Shown: positions 8,193 to 17,989, numbered from the stretch's first letter. The stretch: 64,000 nt of DNA from Bacteroides sp. (GCA_014802445.1 JAAVCF010000007.1:1-64000), one strand, 5' to 3'. Notes: generated by a model not told the origin, from the letters alone. Numbers and translations are program-made.

Positions 8193-8224
8193 CAAAGGTA
8201 GGGTGTTTTTGGGGATTTTGCAAA
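8193..8224 (-). promoter_or_regulatory. Promoter of tRNA-Leu
   Basis: On the minus strand, TTTG (8221-8224) and TACCTTTG (8193-8200) are separated by exactly 20 bases. This matches the Bacteroidetes primary-sigma consensus, and the -7 box lies 10 bases ahead of the tRNA. Confidence 0.8.
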
Positions 8225-8322
8225 TTTTTTTGCAACTATTTTTGCGAAGGGGGTTGCGCGGGATGTTTGTGCCGGGGAATTGGCTTGTGGATGAGGATAT
8301 TGGCTTTGGCGCGGGCGCGAGG

Positions 8323-8925
8323 CTACGTTTCGGCGTCAGGGGTGGTGACGGTAGCGTGGTGGGTAAGACGGGTAGTGATTTCCGGGAGGAGGTCCAGGGG
8401 GAGGCTGAGGGTGAGGCGGCAGGTGTTGTCAAACTCCTGGCTGAGGATGGTGATGTCAGGGCGCTTGACGGTGCGCATCACAGGCTCCATCGCGGGGTAG
8501 GCATATGTGACTATGGCTGTGGTCATTTCGCGCCCTTCGATAATCTCGGCGGCTTCGAGGGCCTGGCGGGCTGCTTCGCGATAGGCGGCAATGAGGCCGG
8601 ATGTGCCCAGCTTGATGCCTCCGAAATAGCGCACCACGATGATGACAATGTTGGTGAGCCCGAATGAGTTGATCTGGCCGAGGATGGGCTTGCCGGCTGT
8701 GCCTGACGGTTCGCCGTTGTCGGTGGACAGGGTGGTGGAGCGGTCGGCTCCGATGGTGTAGGCCCAGCACACGTGGCGGGCATCGTGATAGCGGTTGGTG
8801 TAGGCTGCGATGAGTGTGCGCGCTTCCTCCACAGTCGCCGCAGGGTGGGCGAAGGCGAGGAAGCGCGACATTTTTTCACGCACTATGGCCTCTGACGGGG
8901 AGGCTATGGTGAGATATGTGGCCAT
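8323..8925 (-). CDS. yigZ: YigZ/IMPACT family protein
   Basis: A 200-residue protein of the UPF0029 (YigZ/IMPACT) family. It carries the family hallmark DNGEPSGTAGKPIL (about 68-82) followed by VVRYFGGIKLGTSGL. The N-terminal half is the IMPACT domain and the C-terminal half is the smaller ferredoxin-like domain. Its cellular role in bacteria is not firmly known; a link to translation or RNA is usually assumed. It is the last gene of the ftsX operon, and its ATG shares one base with the queA stop (TGATG), so translation is probably coupled. Confidence 0.92.
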   Translation of the reverse strand: MATYLTIASPSEAIVREKMSRFLAFAHPAATVEEARTLIAAYTNRYHDARHVCWAYTIGADRSTTLSTDNGEPSGTAGKPILGQINSFGLTNIVIIVVRYFGGIKLGTSGLIAAYREAARQALEAAEIIEGREMTTAIVTYAYPAMEPVMRTVKRPDITILSQEFDNTCRLTLSLPLDLLPEITTRLTHHATVTTPDAET

Positions 8926-9974
8926 CAGATGACGAGCATGGCGTCGCCGTACACTCCGAAGCGGTAACCCTCTTTCACGGCCGTTTCATAGGCTTTCATG
9001 ATGAGGTCATAGCCTCCGAAGGCGGCCACCATCATGAGCATGGTTGACTGCGGGAGGTGGAAGTTCGACACCAGTGCGTTGGTGACCGTGAATTCATAGG
9101 GGGGGAAGATGAATTTGTTGGTCCAGCCGGTGTAGGTCTTCATGTGGCCGCCCATGCTGACGGCGGTGGCGATGCCGCGGAGCACAGATGTGCCGACGGC
9201 GCACACCTTGTGACCATTGTCCTTGGCGGCATTCACGGCCTCTACCAGGCGGGGCGTCACGTCAATCTCCTCCGAGTCCATACGGTGTTTGGTGAGGTCC
9301 TCCACGTCAATCTCGCGATAGTTGCCCAGGCCGCTGTGGACGGTCAGATACTCCTGCTTGATGCCCTTGATTTCAAGACGCTTCAGGAGTTCGCGCGAGA
9401 AGTGGAGTCCGGCAGCGGGGGCCACCACGGCGCCTTCCTTGGCGGCGAAGATGGTCTGATAGCGCTCGGCATCGTCGGCAGTGGGCTCGCGGGTGATATA
9501 GGCGGGCAGGGGAGTCTGTCCGAGCTTAAACAGCGCCTCCTTGAATTCATCGTGGGGGCCGTCATAGAGGAAACGGAGTGTGCGGCCACGCGAGGTGGTG
9601 TTGTCAATCACCTCGGCCACCATTGACTCATCGTCGCCGAAATAGAGCTTGTTGCCGATGCGGATTTTGCGGGCAGGCTCCACCAGCACATCCCACAGCT
9701 TGTGTTCGGCATTGAGTTCGCGCAGCAGGAACACCTCGATGCGTGCTCCCGTCTTCTCCTTGTTGCCATAGAGGCGGGCGGGGAAAATCATCGTGTCATT
9801 AAACACGAAGATGTCGCCGTCATCGAAATAGTTGATAATTTCTTTGAAGATGTGGTGAGAAATTTCGCCTGTCTTGCGGTCCACAACCATCATGCGTGAT
9901 TCGTCGCGGCGTTCGGCGGGATGCTGGGCAATAAGCTCCTCGGGGAGGTTGAATTTGAATTGTGAGAGTTTCAT
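8925..9974 (-). CDS. queA: S-adenosylmethionine:tRNA ribosyltransferase-isomerase QueA
   Basis: At 349 residues this is a full-length QueA, which transfers and isomerises the ribosyl part of SAM onto preQ1 in tRNA to give epoxyqueuosine. It begins [19 protein letters not shown] and contains [19 protein letters not shown] and [13 protein letters not shown], all standard QueA signatures. Its ATG overlaps the truB stop by ATGA. A second, longer and more divergent QueA paralogue is encoded at 46222-47454. This copy, in a cluster with truB, is the more typical of the two and the likelier true queuosine enzyme. Confidence 0.95.
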   Translation of the reverse strand: MKLSQFKFNLPEELIAQHPAERRDESRMMVVDRKTGEISHHIFKEIINYFDDGDIFVFNDTMIFPARLYGNKEKTGARIEVFLLRELNAEHKLWDVLVEPARKIRIGNKLYFGDDESMVAEVIDNTTSRGRTLRFLYDGPHDEFKEALFKLGQTPLPAYITREPTADDAERYQTIFAAKEGAVVAPAAGLHFSRELLKRLEIKGIKQEYLTVHSGLGNYREIDVEDLTKHRMDSEEIDVTPRLVEAVNAAKDNGHKVCAVGTSVLRGIATAVSMGGHMKTYTGWTNKFIFPPYEFTVTNALVSNFHLPQSTMLMMVAAFGGYDLIMKAYETAVKEGYRFGVYGDAMLVI

Positions 9975-10753
9975 GCTTCGTCGGTGTGATGAGGGGAGGG
10001 GTTATTTGTTACTTTTGGTGAACTCTGTTTTTCGGGATGCTGGTCAAGATACCATTGCGGCCATTCAATGGGTGCATTGCGAATGAGGTCGACTGTCTGG
10101 TCAACGGTCCTGCACTGCGCCACCTCGGTGGTGCCCACCCGTGTGCGTCTAAGCGCCGTCAGATGGCCGCCCGAGCCGAGAGCCTCGCCGATGTCGCGGG
10201 CCAGCGCGCGGATGTAGGTGCCTTTTGAGCACACCACCCGAATCCTTATCTGAGTGGGTGAATAATCAAGCAGCTCAATGAGGTCAATCTCGAGAATCTT
10301 GGGCTTCAGCTCCACCTCGCGCCCCTTGCGGGCCATGTGGTAGGCGCGATGCCCGTCAACCTTCACGGCTGAGAATGCCGGAGGCACCTGACTTATTCGG
10401 CCCGTGAACCTGGGCAGTGTCTGCTCCACCAGTTCGCGGGTAATATGCTCGGTGGGGAAGGTGGCGTCAATCTCCGTTTCGAGGTCAAACGATGGAGTGG
10501 TGGCTCCGAGGGCAATCGTGGCCTCATACTCCTTCACCCCCGCCTGGAGGCTCTCGATGAGCTTGGTGGCGCGCCCGGTGGTGACAATCATCACTCCTGT
10601 GGCCAGAGGGTCAAGGGTTCCGGCGTGGCCCACCTTGAGCTTCTTGATGCCCAGACGGCGGGTCAGGGCCGAGCGCACGCGCTTCACGGCGTCAAACGAC
10701 GTCCATCCCAGCGGCTTGTCAATATAAAGAATCTCTCCTGTCAGGAAGTCCAT
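9971..10753 (-). CDS. truB: tRNA pseudouridine-55 synthase TruB
   Basis: A 260-residue enzyme that makes pseudouridine 55 in the T-loop of tRNAs. The N-terminal [18 protein letters not shown] and catalytic motif [15 protein letters not shown] (Asp around residue 48) are present, as is the [14 protein letters not shown] segment. The tail beyond residue 230 is short and polar, without a PUA domain of normal length. It follows uppP by 22 bases and overlaps queA by 4, inside one minus-strand operon. Confidence 0.95.
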   Translation of the reverse strand: MDFLTGEILYIDKPLGWTSFDAVKRVRSALTRRLGIKKLKVGHAGTLDPLATGVMIVTTGRATKLIESLQAGVKEYEATIALGATTPSFDLETEIDATFPTEHITRELVEQTLPRFTGRISQVPPAFSAVKVDGHRAYHMARKGREVELKPKILEIDLIELLDYSPTQIRIRVVCSKGTYIRALARDIGEALGSGGHLTALRRTRVGTTEVAQCRTVDQTVDLIRNAPIEWPQWYLDQHPEKQSSPKVTNNPSPHHTDEA

Positions 10754-10775
10754 ATAATCTTGGGTCAGATGTTAT

Positions 10776-11594
10776 TTACCAGCAGATGCAGAGAATGCCA
10801 ACGGCAAGACAGTAGATGGCGAAATACACCAGCTTGCCTTTCCTTACAATGTCAAGCATCCAGCGGCAGGCCAGACATCCCACAATAAATGACGACATAA
10901 AGCCCACGGCGAGCGGCAGCAGGCCCACGGCCTGACTGATACTTTCGCCCGTCAGATAATCCTTAATGTCAAGCAGGGCGTTGCCGAGAATGGGGATGAT
11001 GACCATCAGAAACGAGAAGCGGGCCACCTCTTCGCGCTTGTCGCCGATGAGAATACCGGTGGCGATGGTGGTGCCGGAGCGACTCAGGCCCGGAAGCACG
11101 GCCACAGCCTGCGCCACACCAATCACCAGTGCGTCAAGCCAAGAGATTGAGCGAGGGCGGCGTCCGCGGTGAAGCTCCAGCGGACGAGTGCGAAACACGT
11201 AGGCAAACGTCAGCAGCGCAGCCGTAATCAGCAGGAAGATGCCCACAAAGCGCAGCTGGCCGCCAAAGAATGACTCCAGCGTGTCCTTGAAGCAGAAGCC
11301 CACAATGGCCACCGGCACCGCCGACAGAACCAGCTTCCACACCAGTGTCAGGTCAGGCCCTTTGCGCCATGTGAAGAAAGCTGTGCAGAGCGGCACAAAC
11401 TCCTTACGAAGCACCACGATGGTGGAAAGCACAGTGGCCACATGGAGCGTGGCATCAAAATCCAGAGCCTCGCTGCCGTTGAGCTCCAGACCCAGAATCT
11501 GGTTAAAAATCTCAAGGTGTCCGCTGCTGCTTATGGGGAGGAACTCGGCGAGTCCCTGGACTATTCCCAGAATGAGGGCGTCAATCCAAGTCAT
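10776..11594 (-). CDS. uppP: Undecaprenyl-diphosphatase UppP (BacA)
   Basis: A 272-residue, multi-pass inner-membrane enzyme that dephosphorylates undecaprenyl diphosphate so that the lipid carrier can be reused in cell-wall and polysaccharide synthesis; it also confers bacitracin tolerance. Both active-site motifs are visible: GIVQGLAEFLPISSSGHL near the N-terminus and LPGLSRSGTTIATGI at about 165-180. It lies third in the ftsX operon. Confidence 0.95.
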   Translation of the reverse strand: MTWIDALILGIVQGLAEFLPISSSGHLEIFNQILGLELNGSEALDFDATLHVATVLSTIVVLRKEFVPLCTAFFTWRKGPDLTLVWKLVLSAVPVAIVGFCFKDTLESFFGGQLRFVGIFLLITAALLTFAYVFRTRPLELHRGRRPRSISWLDALVIGVAQAVAVLPGLSRSGTTIATGILIGDKREEVARFSFLMVIIPILGNALLDIKDYLTGESISQAVGLLPLAVGFMSSFIVGCLACRWMLDIVRKGKLVYFAIYCLAVGILCICW

Positions 11595-11658
11595 GTGTCA
11601 AAAAAAGTAGGGGGTGATGATGGTTGAACGGTGAAAGGGTGTGGGGCGAAGGCGCGGC

Positions 11659-11937
11659 TCAGCGCTTCTTCGACGGCCACATTATGGCGGCCCCCATGAA
11701 GATGAAGCCCAGGAAGGCCATTGTGGGACCCACGATGATGCGCCGGGCTGAGAAAATATCGGGGTTAAACTCGGTGGCCGACGTTCCGCTGCCGAGCATC
11801 AGCAGGAAGCCTGCCACGATTACGGCTCCGGCAATGGCCATGAGCTTAAAATTGAGCGGAGTGAGCGGACGCATCGATTCGGGCTCGCGCTTTATGCGTG
11901 AATCTTTGTCGGCCGGTTTTGAGGCGGGTGTTGCCAT
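11659..11937 (-). CDS. DUF3098 small membrane protein
   Basis: A 92-residue protein with a polar basic N-terminus (about 1-28) and two membrane segments (about 30-50 and 66-86). This matches the DUF3098 family, which in Bacteroidetes almost always sits between ftsX and uppP, as here. Function is unknown; the constant neighbourhood suggests a link to division or envelope synthesis. Confidence 0.85.
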   Translation of the reverse strand: MATPASKPADKDSRIKREPESMRPLTPLNFKLMAIAGAVIVAGFLLMLGSGTSATEFNPDIFSARRIIVGPTMAFLGFIFMGAAIMWPSKKR

Positions 11938-11992
11938 CTGTATTCTGTTTTCGGGTTATATATATTATTATAGGTGGGAGGCGCGCACCATG

Positions 11993-12874
11993 TCAGCGAT
12001 ACATTTTGTCATGACTGCTGCGCAGATATTTATTTGTGGCTACGGTGGCCGCGAGGTAGCAGATGAAGAAACCGGCAAAAACCATTCCGGCAAACACCCA
12101 CACCGCTTTCTCCCAGCTCACCGCCACGGCAATGGCCGGGTCAAACGTCCGTGCCCATGCCAGCGCGGCAGCCGTGATGGCCGCCGAAGCCCCTCCGGCA
12201 ATAAGGCCGGCAATGGCATTGGCTCTCACAATGGGCCGGCGGATAAAGGCCCCGGTGGCCCCCACGAGCTTCATGGTGTGAATCAGGAAGCGGCGGGAGT
12301 AAACCGTCAGTCGCACGGCATTGTTTATCAGCACAATGGATATAATCAGCATCAGGGCAGCAAAAGCGGCCGCTCCGATGGCCACGGCGCGTACCGTGGA
12401 GTTCACCTGCTCCACCATGCGGGTGTGGAGCGTCACCTCAGCCACGGCGGGCACCATCTCAAGCTTCTGAGCCAGAGCGTTCAGAGAGTCAGGATTGGCC
12501 CATGCGGCCTTCACATGCACCTCAAACTCAGGCGCGAAGGGGTTCACCCCGTCCATGAGTGCAGAGATGTTTTCCTCATCGCCAAGCATCTCCTGCCAGC
12601 GAGCCATCACATCGTCAGGCGACGAGTAGGCATACGAGGCCACGTAAGGAGCCGCTGAGAAACGCTGCTTCATCGCCGCCACATCGGCCGCCGAGGCATC
12701 CTCGTCAAGCAGAATGGCAAACCCCATGTTCTGCCTGAGGTCAGTGGCAAGCGAATGTGCCCCGATTCCGAGCAGGGCCACCGCTCCGAGAATCAGGAGC
12801 ACGAGCGCCACGCTGATGGTGGCGGTCAGACGGGTGCTGAACAGTGGAAGTCCGCTTCGTAGCTTTCTGGTCAT
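11993..12874 (-). CDS. ftsX: Cell-division ABC permease FtsX
   Basis: A 293-residue membrane protein. It has one N-terminal membrane helix (about 20-42), a periplasmic domain (about 45-165) and three further helices (about 170-195, 220-245, 255-280), the standard FtsX layout. FtsX works with the ATPase FtsE to control peptidoglycan hydrolases at the septum; ftsE is not in this window. It heads the operon ftsX-DUF3098-uppP-truB-queA-yigZ. Confidence 0.9.
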   Translation of the reverse strand: MTRKLRSGLPLFSTRLTATISVALVLLILGAVALLGIGAHSLATDLRQNMGFAILLDEDASAADVAAMKQRFSAAPYVASYAYSSPDDVMARWQEMLGDEENISALMDGVNPFAPEFEVHVKAAWANPDSLNALAQKLEMVPAVAEVTLHTRMVEQVNSTVRAVAIGAAAFAALMLIISIVLINNAVRLTVYSRRFLIHTMKLVGATGAFIRRPIVRANAIAGLIAGGASAAITAAALAWARTFDPAIAVAVSWEKAVWVFAGMVFAGFFICYLAATVATNKYLRSSHDKMYR

Positions 12875-12894
12875 TCGATGGGCAAATTAGACTG

Positions 12895-12925
12895 CAAAAT
12901 TAATACATCCTACACCCCTTGTCAA
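12895..12925 (-). promoter_or_regulatory. Promoter of the ftsX operon
   Basis: On the minus strand, TTG (12923-12925), a 20-base spacer and TAATTTTG (12895-12902) give the Bacteroidetes consensus. The start codon at 12874 lies about 20 bases past the -7 box, so the leader is very short. It shares the 308-bp divergent gap 12875-13182 with the promoter of the dehydratase gene; no gene is seen in that gap. Confidence 0.75.
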
Positions 12926-13048
12926 GAGTTTTGACCTATTTTATTGTTCAAAGTCCCATAATAGTTGAATTTCCCGCCGTCGGCACCTTTTCCGCAGGCT
13001 CCGACGACTCTTTCGGTGTGACAATTCTGAATCAGATGCGTCACTTAT

Positions 13049-13079
13049 TTGCTCGGATAGAATTATTGAGCTAAATTTG
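13049..13079 (+). promoter_or_regulatory. Promoter of the CapD-type dehydratase gene
   Basis: TTG (13049-13051), a 20-base spacer and TAAATTTG (13072-13079) match the consensus. The leader to the ATG at 13183 is about 95 bases. Confidence 0.7.
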
Positions 13080-13182
13080 CAGTCCAGATTCTCTGCACAT
13101 TATGTTATTGCACCTTACAATTTGTTGGGATTATAAGACCATAAAATGATGTATGGAATTGCGCTAATTCTTTGATTCTTAG

Positions 13183-15114
13183 ATGAAACCATTTGAAAAA
13201 CTGACATCGTGGTACTTCTCTCGGCGTGCTCTCCCTTACTGGAGCGTGCTTTTTATCGATGTCATGGTTCTCTTGGCGTGCGGACTGATTGCCTTTGCCG
13301 TTGAACACGGCACCCTCTTCACGCTCACCCACTTCTTCCCCCTGCTGGGCACCGAGTGTGTCTACATTGTTCTTTATCTGGTGGGATTCCGCCTGTTCCA
13401 CACCTATTCCGGTGTAATCCGCTTCTCATCCTTCATTGACCTCTGGCGCATAGGCCTGGCCATCTCCGTGGGTGTCTGTCTGGCGCTGATATGCGAGCAG
13501 TTCCTCGGATTCGACCGCTTCCTCATGCCCCTCACTCCTGCCGATCTGCTCCTGCAGGCCGTGATGGCCGCCGCTGTGATGTGGACCGTCAGAATATGGG
13601 TCAAGACGCTCTATGAGGACACCCTGAAGCGCAACCGCTCCCACCGCGCGCTTGTGTATGGCGTTCAGGACGATGGCATAGCTCTGGCCAAGAGTATCAA
13701 CAACAGTGACCGCTCCCCCTATCAGCTCTACGGCTTCCTCGCTGACAATGACTCCCTTAACGGCCACATGCTGCTGGGGCATCCCATCTACAGTGTCCAT
13801 CAGGACCCCGTTGACATCATGACCCGCCGGGGCATCGACACCCTGCTCGTGTCGCGCCACAAAACCAAAGCCCTGCGCAGCAATGACAAGCTGGTCAACT
13901 CCCTGATTTCAGCCGGCATAAAGATAATGATATTCCCGCAAATCCGTGAGATGGGCAGTAATGACGACGAAAACGGCTTCGGCGGTCTCCGCGAGGTCAA
14001 CGTGGAGGATCTCCTGCCGCGCGATGAAATCGAGGTCGACATGGACAAAATAGGCAGTCAGCTGCGCGGCCGCAGCATCCTCGTCACCGGTGCCGCAGGC
14101 TCCATCGGCTCGGAGCTGTCAAGCCTCATAGCCGGCTTCGCCCCCTCGCGCCTGGTGCTCATTGACCAGGCCGAAACCCCGCTTCACGACATGCGCCTGC
14201 TCATGCAGAAACAGTGGCCTGACCTTGAAGCCCACACCATCGTGGCCGACATAACCAACGCCGTCCGCATGGACAGCCTCTTTGAGCGCTTCAAGCCTGA
14301 ATACGTGTTTCACGCCGCTGCCTACAAGCATGTGCCCATGATGGAGGACAACCCCTCCGAGAGTGTGGCCAACAACGTTCAGGGCACCCGCGTGGTGGCC
14401 GACCTGGCCGTCAAGCACGGCACCCGCAAGTTCGTCATGGTGTCCACTGACAAGGCTGTCAACCCCACCAACGTCATGGGCTGCTCCAAGCGCATCTGCG
14501 AAATCTATGTGCAGTCACTTGACAGCGCCATCAAGAGCGGTCAGGTGAAGGGCCGCACAGGCTTCGTCACCACCCGCTTCGGCAACGTCCTGGGCTCAAA
14601 CGGCTCCGTTATCCCCCTCTTCAAGGAGCAGATTAAAGCCGGCGGCCCCGTCACGGTGACCCATCCTGAGATCATCCGCTTCTTCATGCTCATCCCCGAG
14701 GCCTGTAAGCTCGTGCTCGAAGCGGGCACCATGGGCAACGGCGGCGAGATTTTCGTGTTCGACATGGGCAAACCCGTCAGAATCGTCGACCTTGCCCGAC
14801 GCATGATAACCATGAGCGGCGCCAAGGACATTGAGATATGCTTCACCGGCCTGCGCGACGGCGAGAAGCTCTATGAAGAGGTGCTCAACGACAAGGAGGT
14901 GACCCTACCCACCTTCCATCCCAAAATCAAGATTGCGCGCGTGCGCAGCTATGCCTACTCTGACGCCTCGCGCCTCATCGGCGAGCTCATTGACGCCTGC
15001 GCCTTTGCCTCCGACATGGAGATTGTGCGCCGCATGAAAGAGATAGTGCCGGAATTTCACTCCCAGCACTCTCCCTATGAAATCCTCGATGCCAAGCCCG
15101 GCCAGCTCAATTAA
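13183..15114 (+). CDS. Membrane-bound nucleotide-sugar 4,6-dehydratase (CapD/FlaA1/WbpM type)
   Basis: A 643-residue protein. The N-terminal 120 residues hold four membrane helices, followed by a Rossmann-like linker domain. The C-terminal short-chain dehydrogenase domain has its NAD site TGAAGSIGSE near residue 304, then HAAAYKHVPMMEDNP and a VSTDKAVNPTNVMGCSKR active-site stretch. Enzymes of this type convert UDP-GlcNAc to a 4-keto-6-deoxy sugar, the first step to modified amino sugars in capsule, O-antigen or glycan-linked proteins. It stands alone on its strand, without glycosyltransferase neighbours. Its stop overlaps the stop of the convergent DUF3298 gene within TTAA at 15111-15114. 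Confidence 0.9.
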   Translation: MKPFEKLTSWYFSRRALPYWSVLFIDVMVLLACGLIAFAVEHGTLFTLTHFFPLLGTECVYIVLYLVGFRLFHTYSGVIRFSSFIDLWRIGLAISVGVCLALICEQFLGFDRFLMPLTPADLLLQAVMAAAVMWTVRIWVKTLYEDTLKRNRSHRALVYGVQDDGIALAKSINNSDRSPYQLYGFLADNDSLNGHMLLGHPIYSVHQDPVDIMTRRGIDTLLVSRHKTKALRSNDKLVNSLISAGIKIMIFPQIREMGSNDDENGFGGLREVNVEDLLPRDEIEVDMDKIGSQLRGRSILVTGAAGSIGSELSSLIAGFAPSRLVLIDQAETPLHDMRLLMQKQWPDLEAHTIVADITNAVRMDSLFERFKPEYVFHAAAYKHVPMMEDNPSESVANNVQGTRVVADLAVKHGTRKFVMVSTDKAVNPTNVMGCSKRICEIYVQSLDSAIKSGQVKGRTGFVTTRFGNVLGSNGSVIPLFKEQIKAGGPVTVTHPEIIRFFMLIPEACKLVLEAGTMGNGGEIFVFDMGKPVRIVDLARRMITMSGAKDIEICFTGLRDGEKLYEEVLNDKEVTLPTFHPKIKIARVRSYAYSDASRLIGELIDACAFASDMEIVRRMKEIVPEFHSQHSPYEILDAKPGQLN

Positions 15115-15965
15115 TCCAGCAGGCTGCGGGCCTCGGGGGTGAGCAGGTGCTCAATCTCCCCCGCCCAGATTCTCACGTCGACGGCACCCATCGAGTAAGG
15201 ACCGATGGCGTAGGGATCATAGTGAAACACCACGCTTCCATCATCCAGATAAGCCACGCCCGGGCCGGTCAGCTGGTCAGTGAACACTCCCGCATCGTCA
15301 AGCCCGGCCACAGTGGTATGGAGGTCGGCGGCAAGCTGCTCCTTGATGACCTGAGTCAAAGCCTCGTCGCTGCCGCTCACAAACATGTCGGCCGCGGTCA
15401 TCACCTTCCCCTCGTCGAGATTATAGGTCAGATAAGTGGCCGTAGTCATGCCGTGGGCCCCGCCGAAATCGGTTGACTCCGTTATGCGATAGCTGATGTA
15501 GCGTGTGTTGTAATAAACCGGGCGCGCCGTCTTGTCAATCATCATCTGGCGCCAATGGTCATCGTCAATCACCGAATCGTTGGCCACCGATGCCCATTCC
15601 ACGCCCTCAAGCCCGAACACCGATGTGTCGGCCAGATAGTTCATCATCACCTTATCAATCCCCCGCGCGCCCGCGTGGTCGGCAAAGGTTATGTTTATCA
15701 GGCTGTCCTGAAGCGCTCTGAGCGATGAGCTGCCAATTTTCTCCGGCCATTCAATCGAGGCGCTTATCAGGGCCCGGCCGTTCATCCGCGGCTCGTCGGG
15801 CAGGGTAGGGGTGGTGTCGGTGTAGGTAAACTGGCGCATCCCGGTCTTAATCAGGAAGTCCACCTCAAAGTTGTCGATGTCAGAGGTGCGGTTGCGCCCC
15901 GCGCAGCCTGTCAGCAGCGCGGCTGCGGCGGCCATATATAGGTAATGCTTTTTCATAATCATCAT
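15111..15965 (-). CDS. DUF3298/RsiV-like lipoprotein
   Basis: A 284-residue lipoprotein with a lipobox ending ALLTGC (Cys21). After the anchor come a DUF4163-like region and a DUF3298 domain. The latter has RYISYRITESTDFGGAHGMTTATYLTYNL, the GGAH-centred signature, and a C-terminal VVFHYDPYAIGPYSMGAVDV strand. DUF3298 proteins include RsiV, a lysozyme-binding anti-sigma factor. Here there is no cytoplasmic part, so it is probably an envelope protein of unknown ligand. Internal starts at residues 4 and 5 are possible. Confidence 0.85.
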   Translation of the reverse strand: MMIMKKHYLYMAAAAALLTGCAGRNRTSDIDNFEVDFLIKTGMRQFTYTDTTPTLPDEPRMNGRALISASIEWPEKIGSSSLRALQDSLINITFADHAGARGIDKVMMNYLADTSVFGLEGVEWASVANDSVIDDDHWRQMMIDKTARPVYYNTRYISYRITESTDFGGAHGMTTATYLTYNLDEGKVMTAADMFVSGSDEALTQVIKEQLAADLHTTVAGLDDAGVFTDQLTGPGVAYLDDGSVVFHYDPYAIGPYSMGAVDVRIWAGEIEHLLTPEARSLLD

Positions 15966-16282
15966 TGTGTGTGGCGTTGTCTACAAAGATAATCACTTGA
16001 CAGTTAAAAAAGTTTGCCTCGGGCATATTTTTATGGCTGATTTATGGTTAATGAATGTGAAAAGTTGTGGAGAAGTATGTAATTCACGCCGATTCATGCA
16101 TTTAGACTCGTTCTTATTCTTAATTAATCTGAAATTCTGGGTTGTTTTGACCAATAATTGTCGGTTTTGGCGCAAAAATCTCTTTTTTGTGCAATCCGCA
16201 TTTTCCTATGATGAATTTTTTTTGCAATTTTGCAGCGCAAAAAAATCAGATTGTCCAATCGTAACTAATTAATAATCCAATT
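15966..16282. other. Divergent intergenic region with a putative minus-strand promoter
   Basis: A 317-bp A/T-rich gap. On the minus strand TATCTTTG (15984-15991) is a -7 box for the DUF3298 gene, without a good -33 element. A CAATTTTG at 16225-16232 may serve acpP on the plus strand but departs from consensus in its first base. I see no gene in the gap. Confidence 0.5.
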
Positions 16283-16519
16283 ATGTCTGAAATTGCTAAC
16301 CGCGTAAAAGAGATTATCGTCGATAAGCTCGGCGTTGATGAAAACGAAGTAACTGAAACTGCAGAGTTCACCAAGGATCTCGGCGCTGACAGCCTCGACA
16401 CCGTTGAGCTCATCATGGAGTTCGAGAAGGAATTCGGCATCACCATCCCCGACGAATCAGCTGAGAAGATCTCTACCGTAGCTGACGCAGTTGCATACAT
16501 CGAAGAAGCTAAGAAGTAA
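16283..16519 (+). CDS. acpP: Acyl carrier protein
   Basis: A 78-residue acidic protein. It carries the phosphopantetheine attachment motif [12 protein letters not shown] (Ser about residue 37), with the flanking [14 protein letters not shown] and [14 protein letters not shown] typical of ACP. It holds the growing acyl chain during fatty acid synthesis. Codon use is strongly biased, as expected for a highly expressed protein. fabF follows after 175 bases that contain a terminator. Confidence 0.97.
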   Translation: MSEIANRVKEIIVDKLGVDENEVTETAEFTKDLGADSLDTVELIMEFEKEFGITIPDESAEKISTVADAVAYIEEAKK

Positions 16520-16615
16520 GAATCCCCTCGGCGGTCATCGCCCCGGATTTTAATCGATCTTCCACACGCCTGCCCCATCTGACCTCACGGTCGCGGGCCG
16601 GAACCTATCAAAAAG

Positions 16616-16639
16616 TTCCTCCGCAAGGGGGAATTTTTT
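16616..16639 (+). terminator. Intercistronic terminator between acpP and fabF
   Basis: TTCCTCC (16616-16622), a 4-base loop and GGGGGAA (16627-16633) form a 7-bp stem followed by six T. It would let most acpP transcripts end before fabF, giving more carrier than synthase. Confidence 0.6.
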
Positions 16640-16694
16640 CAGCATTTTATTCAGACCATATTTACACACCCTCCACCCCTCTCACTTTTCAGAT

Positions 16695-17963
16695 ATGGAA
16701 TTAAAACGTGTAGTCATCACCGGACTCGGTGCCATCACCCCGCTGGGTAATGACGTCGCTGCTACTTGGGAAGCTGCCAAGGCCGGTAAGAGCGGCGCTG
16801 CCCCCATCACCCACTTCGACGCTTCGAAGTTCAAAACCCAGTTTGCCTGTGAGGTGAAAGGGTTCAATGCTGCCGACCATTTTGACCGCAAGAAGCTCCG
16901 TCAGCTCGACCTCTACGCTCAGTATGGCATCGTAGCTGCCCGTCAGGCTGTGGCTGATTCGGGTCTGGCAGAGGCTGAAAATCTCAATAAAAACCGCGTT
17001 GGCGTTATCGTTGCCGCAGGTATCGGCGGCCTCCACACTTTCGAGGAGGAAGCCGGCTACTATGCCGTTAACGGCGCCGAACAGGGTCCCAAATACAATC
17101 CCTTCTTCATCCCCAAGATGATTGCCGACATCGCTTCAGGCCACATCTCGATGGAGTATGAATTCCACGGTCCCAACTATGGTGTGGTGAGCGCTTGCGC
17201 ATCTTCTAACAATGCCCTCATCGACGCGTTTAACCTCATTCGCCTCGGCAAAGCCGACGCCATCATCACCGGCGGCGCCGAAGCTGCTATCTTCCCCGCA
17301 GGTGTGGGCGGCTTCAACTCAATGCACGCCCTCTCAACCCGCAACGACAGCCCCGAAACCGCCTCTCGACCCTTCAGCGCCTCGCGCGATGGCTTCGTAA
17401 TGGGCGAAGGCTCGGCTGTCCTCGTGCTTGAAGAGCTCGACCACGCTCTGGCCCGCGGCGCCAAAATCTACGCCGAAGTGGCCGGTGGCGGCATGAGTGC
17501 CGACGCTTACCATCTCACCGCCACTCATCCCGAGGGCCTCGGTGCGAAGCTGGCAATGCAGAACGCGCTTGAGGACGCAGGCATGAAGCCTGAGGATGTG
17601 GACTATATCAACGTTCACGGCACCTCAACCCCCGTTGGCGACGTGTCAGAAATCAAGGCCATCAAGGACCTCTTCGGTGACCACGCTTACAAGCTCAACA
17701 TTTCCTCAACCAAGTCTATGACCGGCCACCTTCTCGGTGCCACCGGTGCCATGGAAGCCCTCTTCTCTGTAATGGCTGTAAAGGAGGACATCGTGCCCCC
17801 CACCATCAACCATGAGGAGGGTGACAATGACGAGAACATTGACTATAACCTCAACTTCACCTTCAACCGCGCTCAGAACCGTCAGGTCAACGTTGCTCTC
17901 AGCAATGCCTTCGGTTTCGGCGGCCACAATGCCACTGTCATTGTCAAGAAGTTTGCCAAGTAA
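16695..17963 (+). CDS. fabF: 3-oxoacyl-ACP synthase II FabF
   Basis: A 422-residue condensing enzyme that extends acyl-ACP with malonyl-ACP. The Cys-His-His active site is visible: SACASSN (Cys about residue 168), NVHGTSTPVGD (His about 308) and TKSMTGHLLGATGAMEA (His about 345). The C-terminal FGFGGHNA loop is also present. It follows acpP in the usual order. Confidence 0.97.
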   Translation: MELKRVVITGLGAITPLGNDVAATWEAAKAGKSGAAPITHFDASKFKTQFACEVKGFNAADHFDRKKLRQLDLYAQYGIVAARQAVADSGLAEAENLNKNRVGVIVAAGIGGLHTFEEEAGYYAVNGAEQGPKYNPFFIPKMIADIASGHISMEYEFHGPNYGVVSACASSNNALIDAFNLIRLGKADAIITGGAEAAIFPAGVGGFNSMHALSTRNDSPETASRPFSASRDGFVMGEGSAVLVLEELDHALARGAKIYAEVAGGGMSADAYHLTATHPEGLGAKLAMQNALEDAGMKPEDVDYINVHGTSTPVGDVSEIKAIKDLFGDHAYKLNISSTKSMTGHLLGATGAMEALFSVMAVKEDIVPPTINHEEGDNDENIDYNLNFTFNRAQNRQVNVALSNAFGFGGHNATVIVKKFAK

Positions 17964-17989
17964 AGATTTCCCTATCTTTCAATCCAATA

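Noticed and set aside
7850..8500. Plus- and minus-strand ORFs crossing the tRNA-Leu gene
   Set aside because: They run through the tRNA and its promoter and show no protein-like composition; one includes the phrase translated from tRNA sequence that is often mis-annotated.
11624..12658. A 344-codon plus-strand ORF opposite ftsX and DUF3098
   Set aside because: Arg/His/Gly-rich antisense of two conserved genes; typical high-GC shadow.
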